A DNA stretch of 64,000 nucleotides, taken from contig CP141729.1 in NCBI GenBank assembly GCA_035621215.1, positions 1,696,944 through 1,760,943 of the forward strand, given 5' to 3'. Position 1 is the stretch's first letter. Each line of letters begins with the position of its first letter. The stretch comes from Oscillospiraceae bacterium MB08-C2-2 (GTDB taxonomy: Bacteria; Bacillota; Clostridia; Oscillospirales; Ruminococcaceae). A model generated the notes under the pieces. That model worked only from the letters and a program-made list of their open reading frames with translations. It made no database searches and was not told the origin of the DNA. A program made the translations under genes and the position numbers. Below are positions 35,878-44,910 of this stretch, one piece after another.

Positions 35878-38006
35878 ATCTGGTTAATGGCGCCCACAAC
35901 CAGGATATCCACATCCGGTTCCAGATCGGCCACCTCCAGATCCATGAGCATATAAATCTGCTCCAAATCAATGGAGCCTGCAAAATCCATCACCCGGGCG
36001 CCAATGCACAGGTAATAATCTGGGCGCAGAATGCTGTCGGTCTTAAAGGTGGAAAGCTTCTCCCACATGGTTTTGACCACTTCACGGTAATCGGTGGCCT
36101 TGACTGACACAGCCTGGGCATCTGCCCGCTGCACCTTGATAAATCCCTTTTTATCCATAATGCGCACCATCTGCTGATCGCCCCGCTTGCAGCCGAATAC
36201 ATAACAGTATTTGGTTTCGCAAAGCTTCTCCACCTCGGCCGCCTTAATCTCGGGGCCAAAATCAGCCCGGGCCAGCTCCTTTGCCTCCTCTTCGGAGCAT
36301 TCCTTGAGCAGGTCGGTGGTTTTCACCTCGGTGGAGCCCATAGCGATGGCGGTTACCTTAGAAGTCTGGGGATCAATCTCAATGTGTACCTCCACGCTTT
36401 CCGGGTCGGCTCCGCTGCCGATGGCCTTGTCGATGGCCTCCTTCTTAATGCTGGTGATATCCTGCTGGGAGGGGTTGGGTATGATGCGCTCCACCACATC
36501 CCGCACCATAGCCAGCGCAACACCAATGGAAGAGATAACCTCGGCGTTTTCGGGAATGCTGTAGCGCAGCTTCATTTTATCGGCGCTGTAGCAAATCAGA
36601 GAGGCCGCTCCCCCGCCTACACCCACCAGAGAAATCTGGTCGTGCTCCAGCCGGTATTTCTGAGCCAAATCCAGAATGACCGGCTCAATTTTTTCGTGGG
36701 CCTTTTGGAGAATCTGGGCGGCAACCTCCTCCACCGAAATCCCCAGATGGTCGGCCAAGGGCTGCATGGCCTTGCGAGCGGAGTTTACATTGCCGTAGGA
36801 AAAATGCTCCGGCTTCACCAGCCCCAGCACGTTGGCGGCACAGCTGTTGGTAATGGTCACCCGCTTGCCACTGGCAAGGCGGATGGCTACATAGTCATCG
36901 GGATCGCCCTTGCGGGGCGAGAAAAACTCCAGCTTGGGGTCTACAATCTCCGATTCATCGGTAAACACCGCATAATCCATACCGGCAATGTGAGCGCTTC
37001 GGGGGCCAACATCCACCACCTGCTTCTGGTTGGCCCGCACCATGCTGCCGCCGGCAACACCCAGCACCCGCACATCCAGCGAGCTGATGTAGGTGCTGTG
37101 CCCACCTACCACCGAGTAATCGATGGCCGGGCGGCCGTTTTTGATAACGCCAATGTTGGTGGAGGTGCCGCCCACCTCAAAATACACGCCGTTGGAGGCC
37201 CGCAGATACATGAGCGAACCCATAACGCTGGCCGCCGGGCCGGAAAGCATGGTCAGCACCGGGCGCTTTTTCATCTCGGAGCAATCCATAACGCCGCCAT
37301 CGCCCCGCATGATCATCAGCGGCACCGTTACCCCCGCCTCCCGGACGCTGGATTCTGTGGAATTGGCTGTATCCAGCATCTTCGGCAGTATGCTGGCGTT
37401 GATAGCCGCTGTACGGGTACGGCGGGTCAGGCCGTAAAGCTTGGTGATATCCGAAGCAATGGTGGTGAACAGCCCCATCTCCTGGGCAATGCGGTGGATG
37501 TGCTCTTCTTCTGCAATGCTGTCTACCCCAAAAGCCATGGAGGAAACAATCACGTTGGCTCCCTGCGCTTTTAGCTCGTTAACCGTTTTGCGAATCAGCT
37601 CATCCTCCAGCTGCTTTTTCTTCAGGAAGGTGTTGCAGATAGAAATTTTCCGCCCGGTTCCCAAATCGATGTCATCCAACCGGGTCTGCCGCTTGGCGAG
37701 CCAGCCTTCGAGGCCGCCGCCCGCCACACCAATCACACCTACTTTAGCCACATCGCCTTCCAGCAGGGCATTGGTGGCTTGGGTGGTGCTGTGGGCTACG
37801 AACACAACATCATCGGGCGAAATTCCGTTTTGGGCCATACAATTTTGAAAGGCCTCCACCACACCAGCCGCTACACCTTTTTCATGGGAGTGGGTGGTTT
37901 TGACCGAGGATTTTCCGATTATCTGATGGGTGCTGTTATCCAGTGCAACAGCCTTGGTGTGGGTGCCGCCCACATCAATGCCCATGCGTACAAGTCTCTT
38001 AGACAT
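35874..38006 (-). CDS. Hydantoinase/oxoprolinase family protein (HyuA-like)
   Basis: The 710-residue protein has the N-terminal Hydantoinase A domain starting RMGIDVGGTHTKAVAL (ATPase phosphate loop), followed by the long middle domain with IMRGDGGVMDC, LSGPAASVMG and YFEVGGTSTNIG. The family opens cyclic amides such as hydantoins or 5-oxoproline, or carboxylates substrates, with ATP. No HyuB partner is encoded nearby. The ATG at 38006 follows GGGGG; the 31 residues of open frame upstream are not supported. The true substrate is unknown. Confidence 0.85.
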   Translation of the reverse strand: MSKRLVRMGIDVGGTHTKAVALDNSTHQIIGKSSVKTTHSHEKGVAAGVVEAFQNCMAQNGISPDDVVFVAHSTTQATNALLEGDVAKVGVIGVAGGGLEGWLAKRQTRLDDIDLGTGRKISICNTFLKKKQLEDELIRKTVNELKAQGANVIVSSMAFGVDSIAEEEHIHRIAQEMGLFTTIASDITKLYGLTRRTRTAAINASILPKMLDTANSTESSVREAGVTVPLMIMRGDGGVMDCSEMKKRPVLTMLSGPAASVMGSLMYLRASNGVYFEVGGTSTNIGVIKNGRPAIDYSVVGGHSTYISSLDVRVLGVAGGSMVRANQKQVVDVGPRSAHIAGMDYAVFTDESEIVDPKLEFFSPRKGDPDDYVAIRLASGKRVTITNSCAANVLGLVKPEHFSYGNVNSARKAMQPLADHLGISVEEVAAQILQKAHEKIEPVILDLAQKYRLEHDQISLVGVGGGAASLICYSADKMKLRYSIPENAEVISSIGVALAMVRDVVERIIPNPSQQDITSIKKEAIDKAIGSGADPESVEVHIEIDPQTSKVTAIAMGSTEVKTTDLLKECSEEEAKELARADFGPEIKAAEVEKLCETKYCYVFGCKRGDQQMVRIMDKKGFIKVQRADAQAVSVKATDYREVVKTMWEKLSTFKTDSILRPDYYLCIGARVMDFAGSIDLEQIYMLMDLEVADLEPDVDILVVGAINQI

Positions 38007-38035
38007 TTTGTTTCCCCCAAAGTTTTGTGGTATAT

Positions 38036-38104
38036 CCGACCGTTTCCAGTGGAATCCGTCGGAAAGCCAAAAGTGCCGGAAGCATGGGAGGAATCCCACG
38101 CCTC
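38036..38104 (-). repeat. Two intercistronic hairpins before the HyuA-like gene
   Basis: GCCGGA..TGGGA pairs with TCCCA..TCCGGC at about 38071-38104, and TCCGAC with GTCGGA at about 38038-38058. They lie between the permease stop and the next ATG and may set relative expression by partial termination or RNA stability. Confidence 0.55.
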
Positions 38105-38133
38105 CGGCAAAATCGCTGATACAAAGTACTGCT

Positions 38134-39522
38134 CTAGGCCGGGATAGGCACTAAGCCGTTGCCGAACACCAAAAATGTAACAATATATAGGAGTATGGAA
38201 ACGATGATGCCATTGGGCACCGTATACCGCAGCAAATCTTTGCCTTCCACCTTGGTGTAGGCAAGACCCCAAGCCACCCAAGACTGGGTGATACAGCTGC
38301 CAACGTTCATGGTAATGGTTGGAATAGCAAAGCAGGCATACAGGAAAGGAACGGTAAAGGCCGAGATGCCCAAATTGCTGACCACACCCAAGGTTGCGGC
38401 GCCGCAGCCAACCAGAGTCATAGGGCCACGGAACAGGCCCAATGGGGATAGAATTGCGAACAGGATGCAGAGCACAAGGGTGGTTTTTGGCATAACAGGG
38501 CCAACAACCGCTTTAAAGTAAGGTGCGCAAAGCTCGGCGGCTTTGTTAAACATAGGCAGAGTCAGCAGAAAGCCGATGAGGGGCGCAGTATCCACAACGC
38601 CATCGTAATACATTTTATTAACAAGCTGGCAGCTTTCTTTAAAGTGTTTGAGTTTGCCGCAAACAAACAAAGCGAAAAAGCCGCAAAGCACAAAGCCCAG
38701 GATAACAGGAATTTTCAGGAAGATGACACCCAGCACAGGAAGAATAGGGGTGATCAGGGCAATACCGGGAACCTGCTTGGTATCCTCCACCTGCCCGGTC
38801 TGGGCAGCCCAGCTGTGAACCGGCTTCTTGGCCTTTAAATAGAAGGCTGTGCCGATTGTGGTAACCAGCAGCATGATGATAATTGCATAGATTCCCCACT
38901 TCTGAACATACCAGGTGAAGCTGAATTCAGGCATTTGATCAGCCGCAAGGTGAAATGCCCTATACTGCGCAAAATAAACAGGATTCATGTAGCTGCCTGC
39001 GCCTACCGCACCCACAAAGGTAAACAGGGCGAGAGGCTTGGGGATGCCCAGAGACATCAGGATAGGCAGCACAATAACACCGATAGCAATAACAGGCCCA
39101 GCGCCTGTCATAGAGGTAAAAATAACGGTAGTTACAAAATTCAGCAGAGATACGGTAATAATAGGACGGTCACCGCCCAATTCAACCGTCTTGCGAATGA
39201 TGGTGGCTGCAATGCCGGTTTCCATAAGCACCCGACCAAACCAGGCACCCCACAGCACATTGACCAGAATGGTGCCCCAGCCCTCTGGCGCACTCTGAAA
39301 TATCTTAGCAAGAGAAGCCGCTAGTGCCTCCCACGAGGCGATGCCGGCAATGCCGTTTGCCTCCAAAAAGGCGGGACTGGAAATCTGATTGCCAATCAGC
39401 GGCAGGGCAGTCCATAGAAAAGACATGATCAGGAATCCGATCATCAGATTGTGGCCCTTGAAGCAGTAGTAGGCTAACCAGAAGAAAGAAATAAGCAACA
39501 GTATACCAATTAGATATTCCAC
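38134..39522 (-). CDS. Ion-transporter superfamily permease (organic acid/citrate-like)
   Basis: The 462-residue protein has about 11-12 membrane segments and no soluble domain. The repeated layout with SMTGAGPVIAIGVIVLP in the first half and SPLGLFRGPMTLVG in the second fits IT-superfamily carriers (GntP/CitM-like). It likely moves an organic anion or small acid. GTG start with GAGGAGG upstream. It sits just upstream of the HyuA-like gene on the same strand, so its cargo may be the substrate of that enzyme. Confidence 0.75.
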   Translation of the reverse strand: MEYLIGILLLISFFWLAYYCFKGHNLMIGFLIMSFLWTALPLIGNQISSPAFLEANGIAGIASWEALAASLAKIFQSAPEGWGTILVNVLWGAWFGRVLMETGIAATIIRKTVELGGDRPIITVSLLNFVTTVIFTSMTGAGPVIAIGVIVLPILMSLGIPKPLALFTFVGAVGAGSYMNPVYFAQYRAFHLAADQMPEFSFTWYVQKWGIYAIIIMLLVTTIGTAFYLKAKKPVHSWAAQTGQVEDTKQVPGIALITPILPVLGVIFLKIPVILGFVLCGFFALFVCGKLKHFKESCQLVNKMYYDGVVDTAPLIGFLLTLPMFNKAAELCAPYFKAVVGPVMPKTTLVLCILFAILSPLGLFRGPMTLVGCGAATLGVVSNLGISAFTVPFLYACFAIPTITMNVGSCITQSWVAWGLAYTKVEGKDLLRYTVPNGIIVSILLYIVTFLVFGNGLVPIPA

Positions 39523-39560
39523 AAAAAAAGCCTCCTCAATATATTTTTGTATTAGTCGAA

Positions 39561-39574
39561 GCAGGGGCCCCTGC
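39561..39574. promoter_or_regulatory. Perfect 14-base palindrome before the permease gene
   Basis: GCAGGGGCCCCTGC is fully self-complementary and lies in the 102-base gap between the YhcH and permease genes. It could be an operator or half of a weak terminator. Confidence 0.35.
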
Positions 39575-39624
39575 CTGCGCTATTACCTAAGCGGTTCTTT
39601 CCGGGGAGTGCTTTGCAAACGGGT

Positions 39625-40077
39625 TTATACCGGCACCTTGATGACCAGCTTTTTCACCTTTTCGGGCTGCCCCGCCATGCACCGGGGTTTATGGGCATCC
39701 TCGGGAGCCACAAGGGCAAACTGGCCTTCCTTTAAAAGAATATAGCCGCAATACGCCGGCTCCTTATAGAAAGCCATATCTTTTTCGCTGTCATAAGGGG
39801 TCTGGATTTCCAGCTCAGAGCGGTCGGCAATACCAAACAGCTCTTGGCCCGAAACCATATACTGAATATCAAAAAAGCGCTCGTGGGTTTCAAACTTGCC
39901 CGTGTTGGGGGGGATTGTATCGTATTCCTGCACCTGAACGGTGATATCCTCGGTGAGCTTGATAGCCCCTTCCGGCAGATCAGCCAGATCGCTTCTGCGG
40001 AGGAACTCATAGCAGATTTTGAATTTCTCCTCCAAGTAATTGTATTTTTCCGCTAAGGCAATGGATGTATAAAGCAT
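39625..40077 (-). CDS. YhcH/YjgK/YiaL (TabA) family protein
   Basis: The 150-residue cupin-like protein carries HERFFDIQYMVSGQELFG, LLKEGQFALVAPEDAHKPRC and a C-terminal KKLVIKVPV, typical of the DUF386 family. Members accompany sialic-acid, ketogluconate and alginate catabolism genes and may act as sugar anomerases. It supports a sugar-acid theme for this operon. The ATG follows AGGAGG. Confidence 0.9.
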   Translation of the reverse strand: MLYTSIALAEKYNYLEEKFKICYEFLRRSDLADLPEGAIKLTEDITVQVQEYDTIPPNTGKFETHERFFDIQYMVSGQELFGIADRSELEIQTPYDSEKDMAFYKEPAYCGYILLKEGQFALVAPEDAHKPRCMAGQPEKVKKLVIKVPV

Positions 40078-40109
40078 TTTTCTTCCTCCTGTATAATAAA
40101 GTTTCGTTT

Positions 40110-40217
40110 TATAGCCACTAAACTTGAAAACGAAACCATCGTTTTCAAAAGCAAGCTCTGCTTGCTTTGCACCAAAGGCGCAGTTTTGCCTCTTAGTATG
40201 CCATTCTGCCGCTATAG
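40110..40217. repeat. Dispersed palindromic repeat, copy A (internally deleted)
   Basis: The 108-base element begins TATAGCCACTAAACTTGAAAAC and ends GCTATA. It shares GAAAACGAAACCATCGTTTTC and GCAGTTTTGCCTCTTA with copy B at 42297 but lacks the B centre. It ends three bases from the stop of the LacI gene. Confidence 0.75.
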
Positions 40218-40219
40218 GC

Positions 40220-41215
40220 TTAGGTGCTTTCCCGAATCACCAGCTGACATGGAATCACACAAGGGTCCAGCAGGGTTTCACCATCCAGCAGGCGCTTGAG
40301 AAGATTAGCCGCCGCCGCTCCGCTTTCCTTAGCCCGGTTATCGATGCTGGTGAGGCTGGGCCGGGAAAGCTGGGCATAGATGGAGTTGTTGATCCCCATA
40401 ACCGAAACATCCTTCGGAACCTCATAGCCCATTTCCAACAGGGCATACATCCCGGTGACAGCAAGCAAATCCTTGGTATAAATCAGTGCATCGGTTCTGG
40501 GGGCCATTCGCATCAGCTCCTTGGTCGCAGCCGAAACCCCATCCAGTTCGCTGGAAATCGAATATTCGGTGATCTCGTTTTCCAGCCCATTGCGGCGCAT
40601 ACCCTCCCGGTAGCCCTGCCGTTTTCTTTTTTCACTCACAGTATCCTCATCGAAAATCAGCACAAGCTTTTTTCGGCCCCGCTCCCGCACCAGATAATTC
40701 ACAGCCTCCACATAGGCGGCCTCCTCGCTGGTGAGCACACAGGCAAAATTGGGATGGGGCAGCAATGCGTTGACAATGGCACAAGGGAAATCGATCCCTT
40801 TATCCTCAATCTGCTTGCGGCAGTCGGGATCGGCAAAAATAGAGCCTACAAACACAATGCCATCCACCTGCCGGGTAACCAGCATCTCAAGATAATCGCC
40901 AAACCTCTTTTTTTTGCCGCCCAGATTGCAGACAATGGCGCTGTAGCCATATTGGCTCATGGCACGCTCCACTTCATAAACAATATTGGCGTGGTGATTA
41001 TCCCGTATATCCACCGACATAATGCCAATGGTTTTTGTGGTTTTGCTGGCAAGCCCTCTGGCAAGCTGGCTGGGGGAATAACCGTATTCATCCAAAATGT
41101 TCTGAATATGCTGTTTGGTCTTTTCGCTGACTTCACCTTTTTTGTTGAGAACCCGGGAAACAGTTGTAATGGATACCCCGGCTTTTTGCGCTATGTCGTA
41201 GATGGTTAACGCCAT
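40220..41215 (-). CDS. LacI-family transcriptional regulator
   Basis: The 331-residue repressor has an N-terminal helix-turn-helix IYDIAQKAGVSITTVSRVLN, the hinge LARGLASKTT, then a periplasmic-binding-protein-like sugar domain. It overlaps the end of the dehydrogenase gene by ten bases. The palindromic operators at 42237 and 42534 upstream of that gene are its likely targets. Effector unknown; island content points to a sugar acid or polyol. Confidence 0.93.
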   Translation of the reverse strand: MALTIYDIAQKAGVSITTVSRVLNKKGEVSEKTKQHIQNILDEYGYSPSQLARGLASKTTKTIGIMSVDIRDNHHANIVYEVERAMSQYGYSAIVCNLGGKKKRFGDYLEMLVTRQVDGIVFVGSIFADPDCRKQIEDKGIDFPCAIVNALLPHPNFACVLTSEEAAYVEAVNYLVRERGRKKLVLIFDEDTVSEKRKRQGYREGMRRNGLENEITEYSISSELDGVSAATKELMRMAPRTDALIYTKDLLAVTGMYALLEMGYEVPKDVSVMGINNSIYAQLSRPSLTSIDNRAKESGAAAANLLKRLLDGETLLDPCVIPCQLVIREST

Positions 41216-42210
41216 TCGGGGTACCTCTGCCGGTATTCTCTGAGTAAGTCATCCACAATTTTCACATTGTTGGCGGCGCTTTGCATATCCGCCCCTGAGG
41301 GAACTGCGCCAGTCATCTCATTGACAATCCGCTGGATATAAGGCTGGGCCACATGCTCCGGCTCAGGGAAATCCAGAAGCTCTTCCCTGCCCTGCACCGT
41401 TACCCGCACCGGGCCGTAAAAGAGGCCGGTTGTGCGGATGTGGCCTTTTTCACCCACAATCAGCATTTCTTCCTCGTTGTGATCGGCCACATAGCACCAC
41501 ATTCCGCTGACCACCACACCGCTTTCACACCGCATCACAGCGCTGAGGGTATCCTCCACCGGATAGAACCCGCCCAAATTATCCGCCACACCCTGCACAT
41601 GCGTGATTTTCCCGAAAAGAAAATCCACCACATCCAGAACATGGGTGGCCATATCCACAAATTTGCCGCCAAAGGTAGCACTGGGTGTTAGCCGCCAAGG
41701 GAGGTTTTCCCGATCCAGATCGGTTGCCTCCAGCTCCATAAAATGGGAAAGGCGGACAAACCGAATGCTTCCCAGCGCACCGGAATCAATCAGCTCCTTG
41801 ATTTTCAGGTACTTTTCCATACCCCGGCGATAAAAGGCCACATAAACAGGGAGCCGTGCCTTTCCGGCCGCTTCCATGACTTCTAAGCATTCTTCATATC
41901 GCAAGGCCATGGGCTTTTCTATGTAGGGGATTTTGCCTGCCCCAAGGCACCGCAGGGCGTATTCTTTGTGAAAGCGCGGCGGTGTCGGCAGATAAACCGC
42001 TGTAATTTCTGGATCATTCAAAATATTCTCCACGGTTCGGGCAACAACCGGTACCCCGTGGCGGCGGGCATAGTCACAAGCTTTTTCATAGTCAAGATCG
42101 TAAACCGCTTTCAGCCGGGAGTTTGCTGACTTATAAAGCCCGGGGCCGCTCTTTTTTTCGGTAACCGCACCGCATCCCACCATGCCCCAGCATACTTCAT
42201 TCATATCCAT
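41206..42210 (-). CDS. Gfo/Idh/MocA family oxidoreductase
   Basis: The 334-residue NAD(P)-dependent sugar dehydrogenase has a Rossmann start (WGMVGCGAVTEKKSGPGL), EKPMALRYEE with the family's catalytic Lys-Pro, and a C-terminal beta-sheet domain. It oxidises a sugar, inositol or sugar derivative. First gene of the minus-strand part of the island, directly downstream of two LacI-type operators. GGAAGATGG precedes the ATG. Confidence 0.9.
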   Translation of the reverse strand: MDMNEVCWGMVGCGAVTEKKSGPGLYKSANSRLKAVYDLDYEKACDYARRHGVPVVARTVENILNDPEITAVYLPTPPRFHKEYALRCLGAGKIPYIEKPMALRYEECLEVMEAAGKARLPVYVAFYRRGMEKYLKIKELIDSGALGSIRFVRLSHFMELEATDLDRENLPWRLTPSATFGGKFVDMATHVLDVVDFLFGKITHVQGVADNLGGFYPVEDTLSAVMRCESGVVVSGMWCYVADHNEEEMLIVGEKGHIRTTGLFYGPVRVTVQGREELLDFPEPEHVAQPYIQRIVNEMTGAVPSGADMQSAANNVKIVDDLLREYRQRYPEWR

Positions 42211-42236
42211 CTTCCTCCGTGTTGAGAGATCTCTCC

Positions 42237-42248
42237 GAAAACGCTTTC
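42237..42248. promoter_or_regulatory. LacI-type operator, proximal
   Basis: GAAAACGCTTTC, a near-perfect palindrome around a central CG, 27 bases upstream of the dehydrogenase ATG. Confidence 0.65.
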
Positions 42249-42296
42249 AATTATTATATTTATTGGACTTGCCACGGCAGAACCGAAAATAGCCTG

Positions 42297-42477
42297 TATA
42301 GTCAATAAACTTGAAAACGAAACCATCGTTTTCACAAGCAGGCTTTGCTTGCCTTGCGCCAAAACCGCAGTTTTGCCTCTTAATATGCCATTTTCCCGCT
42401 TCTCCAAAGCGAGAGAACACAGCGGAATGCTGTGTTCTTGAGAGCAAGCGCACTTGTTTTCAAGTTCGATTCCTATA
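42297..42477. repeat. Dispersed palindromic repeat, copy B (longest)
   Basis: The 181-base element has inverted ends: TATAGTCAATAAACTTGAAAAC at the left and the complement of TATAGGAATCGAACTTGAAAAC at the right. Inside are GAAAACGAAACCATCGTTTTC, AAGCAGGCTTTGCTTG, GCAGTTTTGCCTCTTA and AGAACACAGC..GCTGTGTTCT hairpins. It has no coding capacity. Related copies lie at 40110 and 63019. Confidence 0.8.
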
Positions 42478-42533
42478 AAAACATAGAATAAATGCTCTTT
42501 ACAGCAATGGATTCTTCTGCATTCCCTGTTTCC

Positions 42534-42545
42534 GAAAGCGCTTTC
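42534..42545. promoter_or_regulatory. LacI-type operator, distal
   Basis: GAAAGCGCTTTC is a perfect 12-base palindrome. It lies about 290 bases upstream of the proximal box with repeat copy B between them, a spacing that would allow looping. The remaining bases to 42765 are extremely AT-rich and show no gene. Confidence 0.65.
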
Positions 42546-42765
42546 GTTTTTTTCTGTATTTAAAATATAGCACAGCCCTCCTTACTATACAATCCACATA
42601 TAACAAAAAAATAGTTTATATTTGTTGTTTAATATTTATAAATAAGGCTATAAATTCGTAAATTTTAGTTTTTTATTTTCCGCATTCAAAATTTTTTATA
42701 CTGTTTTTTAGATATTTTTTATTGGTACAAATTCTTATTTTATTTATAAAAGGTTTTATTGGATA

Positions 42766-42817
42766 GAAAAAAAGCCCGAACCCCACACAATGGAAAAGTG
42801 AAGGATTCAAGCCTTTT
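42766..42817 (-). terminator. Probable terminator of the TauE/SafE operon
   Basis: On the minus strand AAGGCTTGAATCC pairs, with several G-U pairs, to GGGGTTCGGGCTT, followed by seven T. It lies about 60 bases past the stop of the carrier gene. Confidence 0.55.
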
Positions 42818-42877
42818 AATATTCGATGCAATATGTAGTGCATGAAGATCTGCCAATACAAAAGTAAGAGCCGTGTG

Positions 42878-43663
42878 TTAATATAAATTACGGATTACAT
42901 TGAAGATGCAAAAGCCCAAGACAATAACCTGCACCCCATTAAAGCAAATTTCCACTGTTTTTTCCGGCAGTTTTTTGTTCAGCCACGAGCCGATAAACCC
43001 GCCCAGAATGGCTCCGATAATCATAACGGGGATCTTAGAAAGATCATACACAGCAAACCCCGTGGCTACACCAACTGAAATCAGCTTGGAAATCTGGGCA
43101 AAAAGAATGGTAATAATAGAATAGACTGTCGCTGTTTTGGTATTGAAGGCAAAGACAAAAATTAGCAAAGCCACATTGATAGGCCCACCGCCAATCCCCA
43201 AAAAGGAGGAAAGAAACCCAAGAAACACACCGGTCAAGCCAGAGGCAATCATTCCGGTTGCCCCCAGCATTTTTATCCTGTTTTTATAGAGCATATAAAC
43301 AAACACGCCGATAACCAAAAGAGCCAGCACAATGTTCTGGACTGCCAAAACCATACGGTTACTGCCCAGCTGCCGGATAATGGCGGAAAGAATCTGCTGG
43401 CCGATGTTTCCGCCCAGCACCGAACCAAGCGATAACGGCAAGGCAATTTTGAAGTTGATCGCGGCCTTCTGCCGCATCTGCCGGATAATGGAAACAATAG
43501 CCATGGCAAATACAGTAAAGCAGGATAATATCCCGATGGTAGCCGCATCATAGTCCCCCAGCACATCCAGCACCGGTTTAATGATGACACCGCCCCCCAT
43601 ACCGGTCATGGCACCTGCTGTGGTGGCCGCAATGGAAATGAGAAAATAAACAATATGCTCCAA
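42878..43663 (-). CDS. TauE/SafE family membrane carrier
   Basis: The protein has 261 residues, about eight membrane segments and two repeated halves, each with a Gly/Pro-rich motif (GAMTGMGGGVIIKPVL; LSSFLGIGGGPINVALL). The family exports sulfite, sulfonates or organic anions. The start is a TTG at 43663 about 11 bases past GGGAGG; an earlier ATG at 43732 would overlap the LacI gene and add a hydrophilic extension. It follows that LacI gene on the same strand. Confidence 0.88.
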   Translation of the reverse strand: MEHIVYFLISIAATTAGAMTGMGGGVIIKPVLDVLGDYDAATIGILSCFTVFAMAIVSIIRQMRQKAAINFKIALPLSLGSVLGGNIGQQILSAIIRQLGSNRMVLAVQNIVLALLVIGVFVYMLYKNRIKMLGATGMIASGLTGVFLGFLSSFLGIGGGPINVALLIFVFAFNTKTATVYSIITILFAQISKLISVGVATGFAVYDLSKIPVMIIGAILGGFIGSWLNKKLPEKTVEICFNGVQVIVLGFCIFNVIRNLY

Positions 43664-43706
43664 GGCCGATCTTTCCTCCCTATATTTTTCGGATGTGCAA
43701 CCCAAT

Positions 43707-44723
43707 TTAAGTGAGCTTTGCGCAGCTTTCACGCTTAATGAGGCTAAAGGGAATCACAATTTTCACCGGTACCTGGTGCCCACCCTGAATGCGATCCAGC
43801 AGCGTTTTCACTGTGAAATGCCCCAAATCCTCCCGGGGTATATGGATGCTGGTGAGCATCGGGGTGCTGTATTGGCAAAGCTCGATGTTATCGATGCTGA
43901 TCACCGAAATATCCCCCGGAATCTGGAGGCCTTTTTCCCGCAGGGCCTTGATTACACCGATAGCCGTGATATCGTTGGCACAAAACAGAGCCGTGGGGCG
44001 TTTTTCCGAGCGAAGAAGCTTGAGGCCGCTTTGATAGCCGCCCTGAATGGATTGGCTGGTGTTGAAAATCCACTGGTGCTCAATAGGGTGCCCAAGCTCC
44101 TTCACCGCATCATAGTAGCCCCGGTAGCGTGCCTCTTCCGATTGCTCCCCAATATACCCGATGCGGCTGTGCCCCAGCTGGCTCAAAACCTGCACTGCAT
44201 GGCGGGCCGCCTCATAACCATCACAAATCACCTGATCACAGCTGTTATCCCGCAGGCTGTTGAGCCCCACCATCACAATGTTTTTGCATTGTCCCCGAAT
44301 GTGGGCCAGCAGGCCTTTTGAGCAGCGCCCCAAAATAATCACGCCATCCGAAGGGGGCACTTCTGGGAAAACAGGCAGCTTGCCCTCTTCCACTGCGGGA
44401 AAAACGCCGGTAATTCGGCAGGCCTGCTGGATGCATTTCTGCTCTATAATGCGGTAAAGCTCCGAGAAAAACTGCCCGGATTCACTGTCACTGGTGCGGG
44501 CAAAGATACAGGTAATCACCGGCACAGCCCCGGTTTGCCGGGAGAGGCTTCCCTTTTTCAGACCTTGTGCATTGCTGTTTGGGATATAGCCTGTCTCATG
44601 CACCTTTTGCCAGATTTTATCCGCAACCTGAGCGCTGGCCGCGTGGCTCTTGTTCCCGTTGACTACCCGGGAAACAGTGGAGACCGATACACCGCACAGA
44701 CTTGCCAGCTCTTTCAGGGTCAT
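43707..44723 (-). CDS. LacI-family transcriptional regulator (second)
   Basis: The 338-residue repressor has helix-turn-helix TLKELASLCGVSVSTVSRVVNG at the N-terminus and a ligand-binding domain ending near KIVIPFSLIKRESC. The ATG at 44723 follows GGAGAAAA; the open frame further upstream lies in the promoter. A perfect LacI operator at 44790 sits just upstream, so it probably represses itself and the divergent isomerase/racemase genes. Confidence 0.92.
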   Translation of the reverse strand: MTLKELASLCGVSVSTVSRVVNGNKSHAASAQVADKIWQKVHETGYIPNSNAQGLKKGSLSRQTGAVPVITCIFARTSDSESGQFFSELYRIIEQKCIQQACRITGVFPAVEEGKLPVFPEVPPSDGVIILGRCSKGLLAHIRGQCKNIVMVGLNSLRDNSCDQVICDGYEAARHAVQVLSQLGHSRIGYIGEQSEEARYRGYYDAVKELGHPIEHQWIFNTSQSIQGGYQSGLKLLRSEKRPTALFCANDITAIGVIKALREKGLQIPGDISVISIDNIELCQYSTPMLTSIHIPREDLGHFTVKTLLDRIQGGHQVPVKIVIPFSLIKRESCAKLT

Positions 44724-44750
44724 GATATTTTCTCCTTGCGTTTTAAGCAT

Positions 44751-44801
44751 AGTATAACACAAAGGCATCGCTTTCATTTGTTTTTTAACGCAAACGTTTG
44801 C
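44751..44801 (-). promoter_or_regulatory. LacI gene promoter with LacI operator
   Basis: On the minus strand an extended -10 TGTTATACT is at 44751-44759. The perfect palindrome GCAAACGTTTGC (44790-44801) overlaps or just precedes the -35 zone. It faces the divergent genes that start at 45097. Confidence 0.65.
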
Positions 44802-44910
44802 ATAATTTTCTGAACTAAAAAAAAATGGATATGGTATGATGGAATCAATCAAGCTGGAACCGAATTAGGTTTCAGCCAGCACAATGTAATACCCGCTCTC
44901 AGGGGCGAAA

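Noticed and set aside
36384-37574. Antisense open frame of about 396 codons across the HyuA-like gene
   Set aside because: Same reasoning: shadow frame, composition unlike a protein, no start signal.
42237-42545. Reading the LacI palindromes as CcpA catabolite elements
   Set aside because: Possible, but two LacI-family regulators are encoded beside them, and each lies at the start of their operons, so local operators are the simpler reading.
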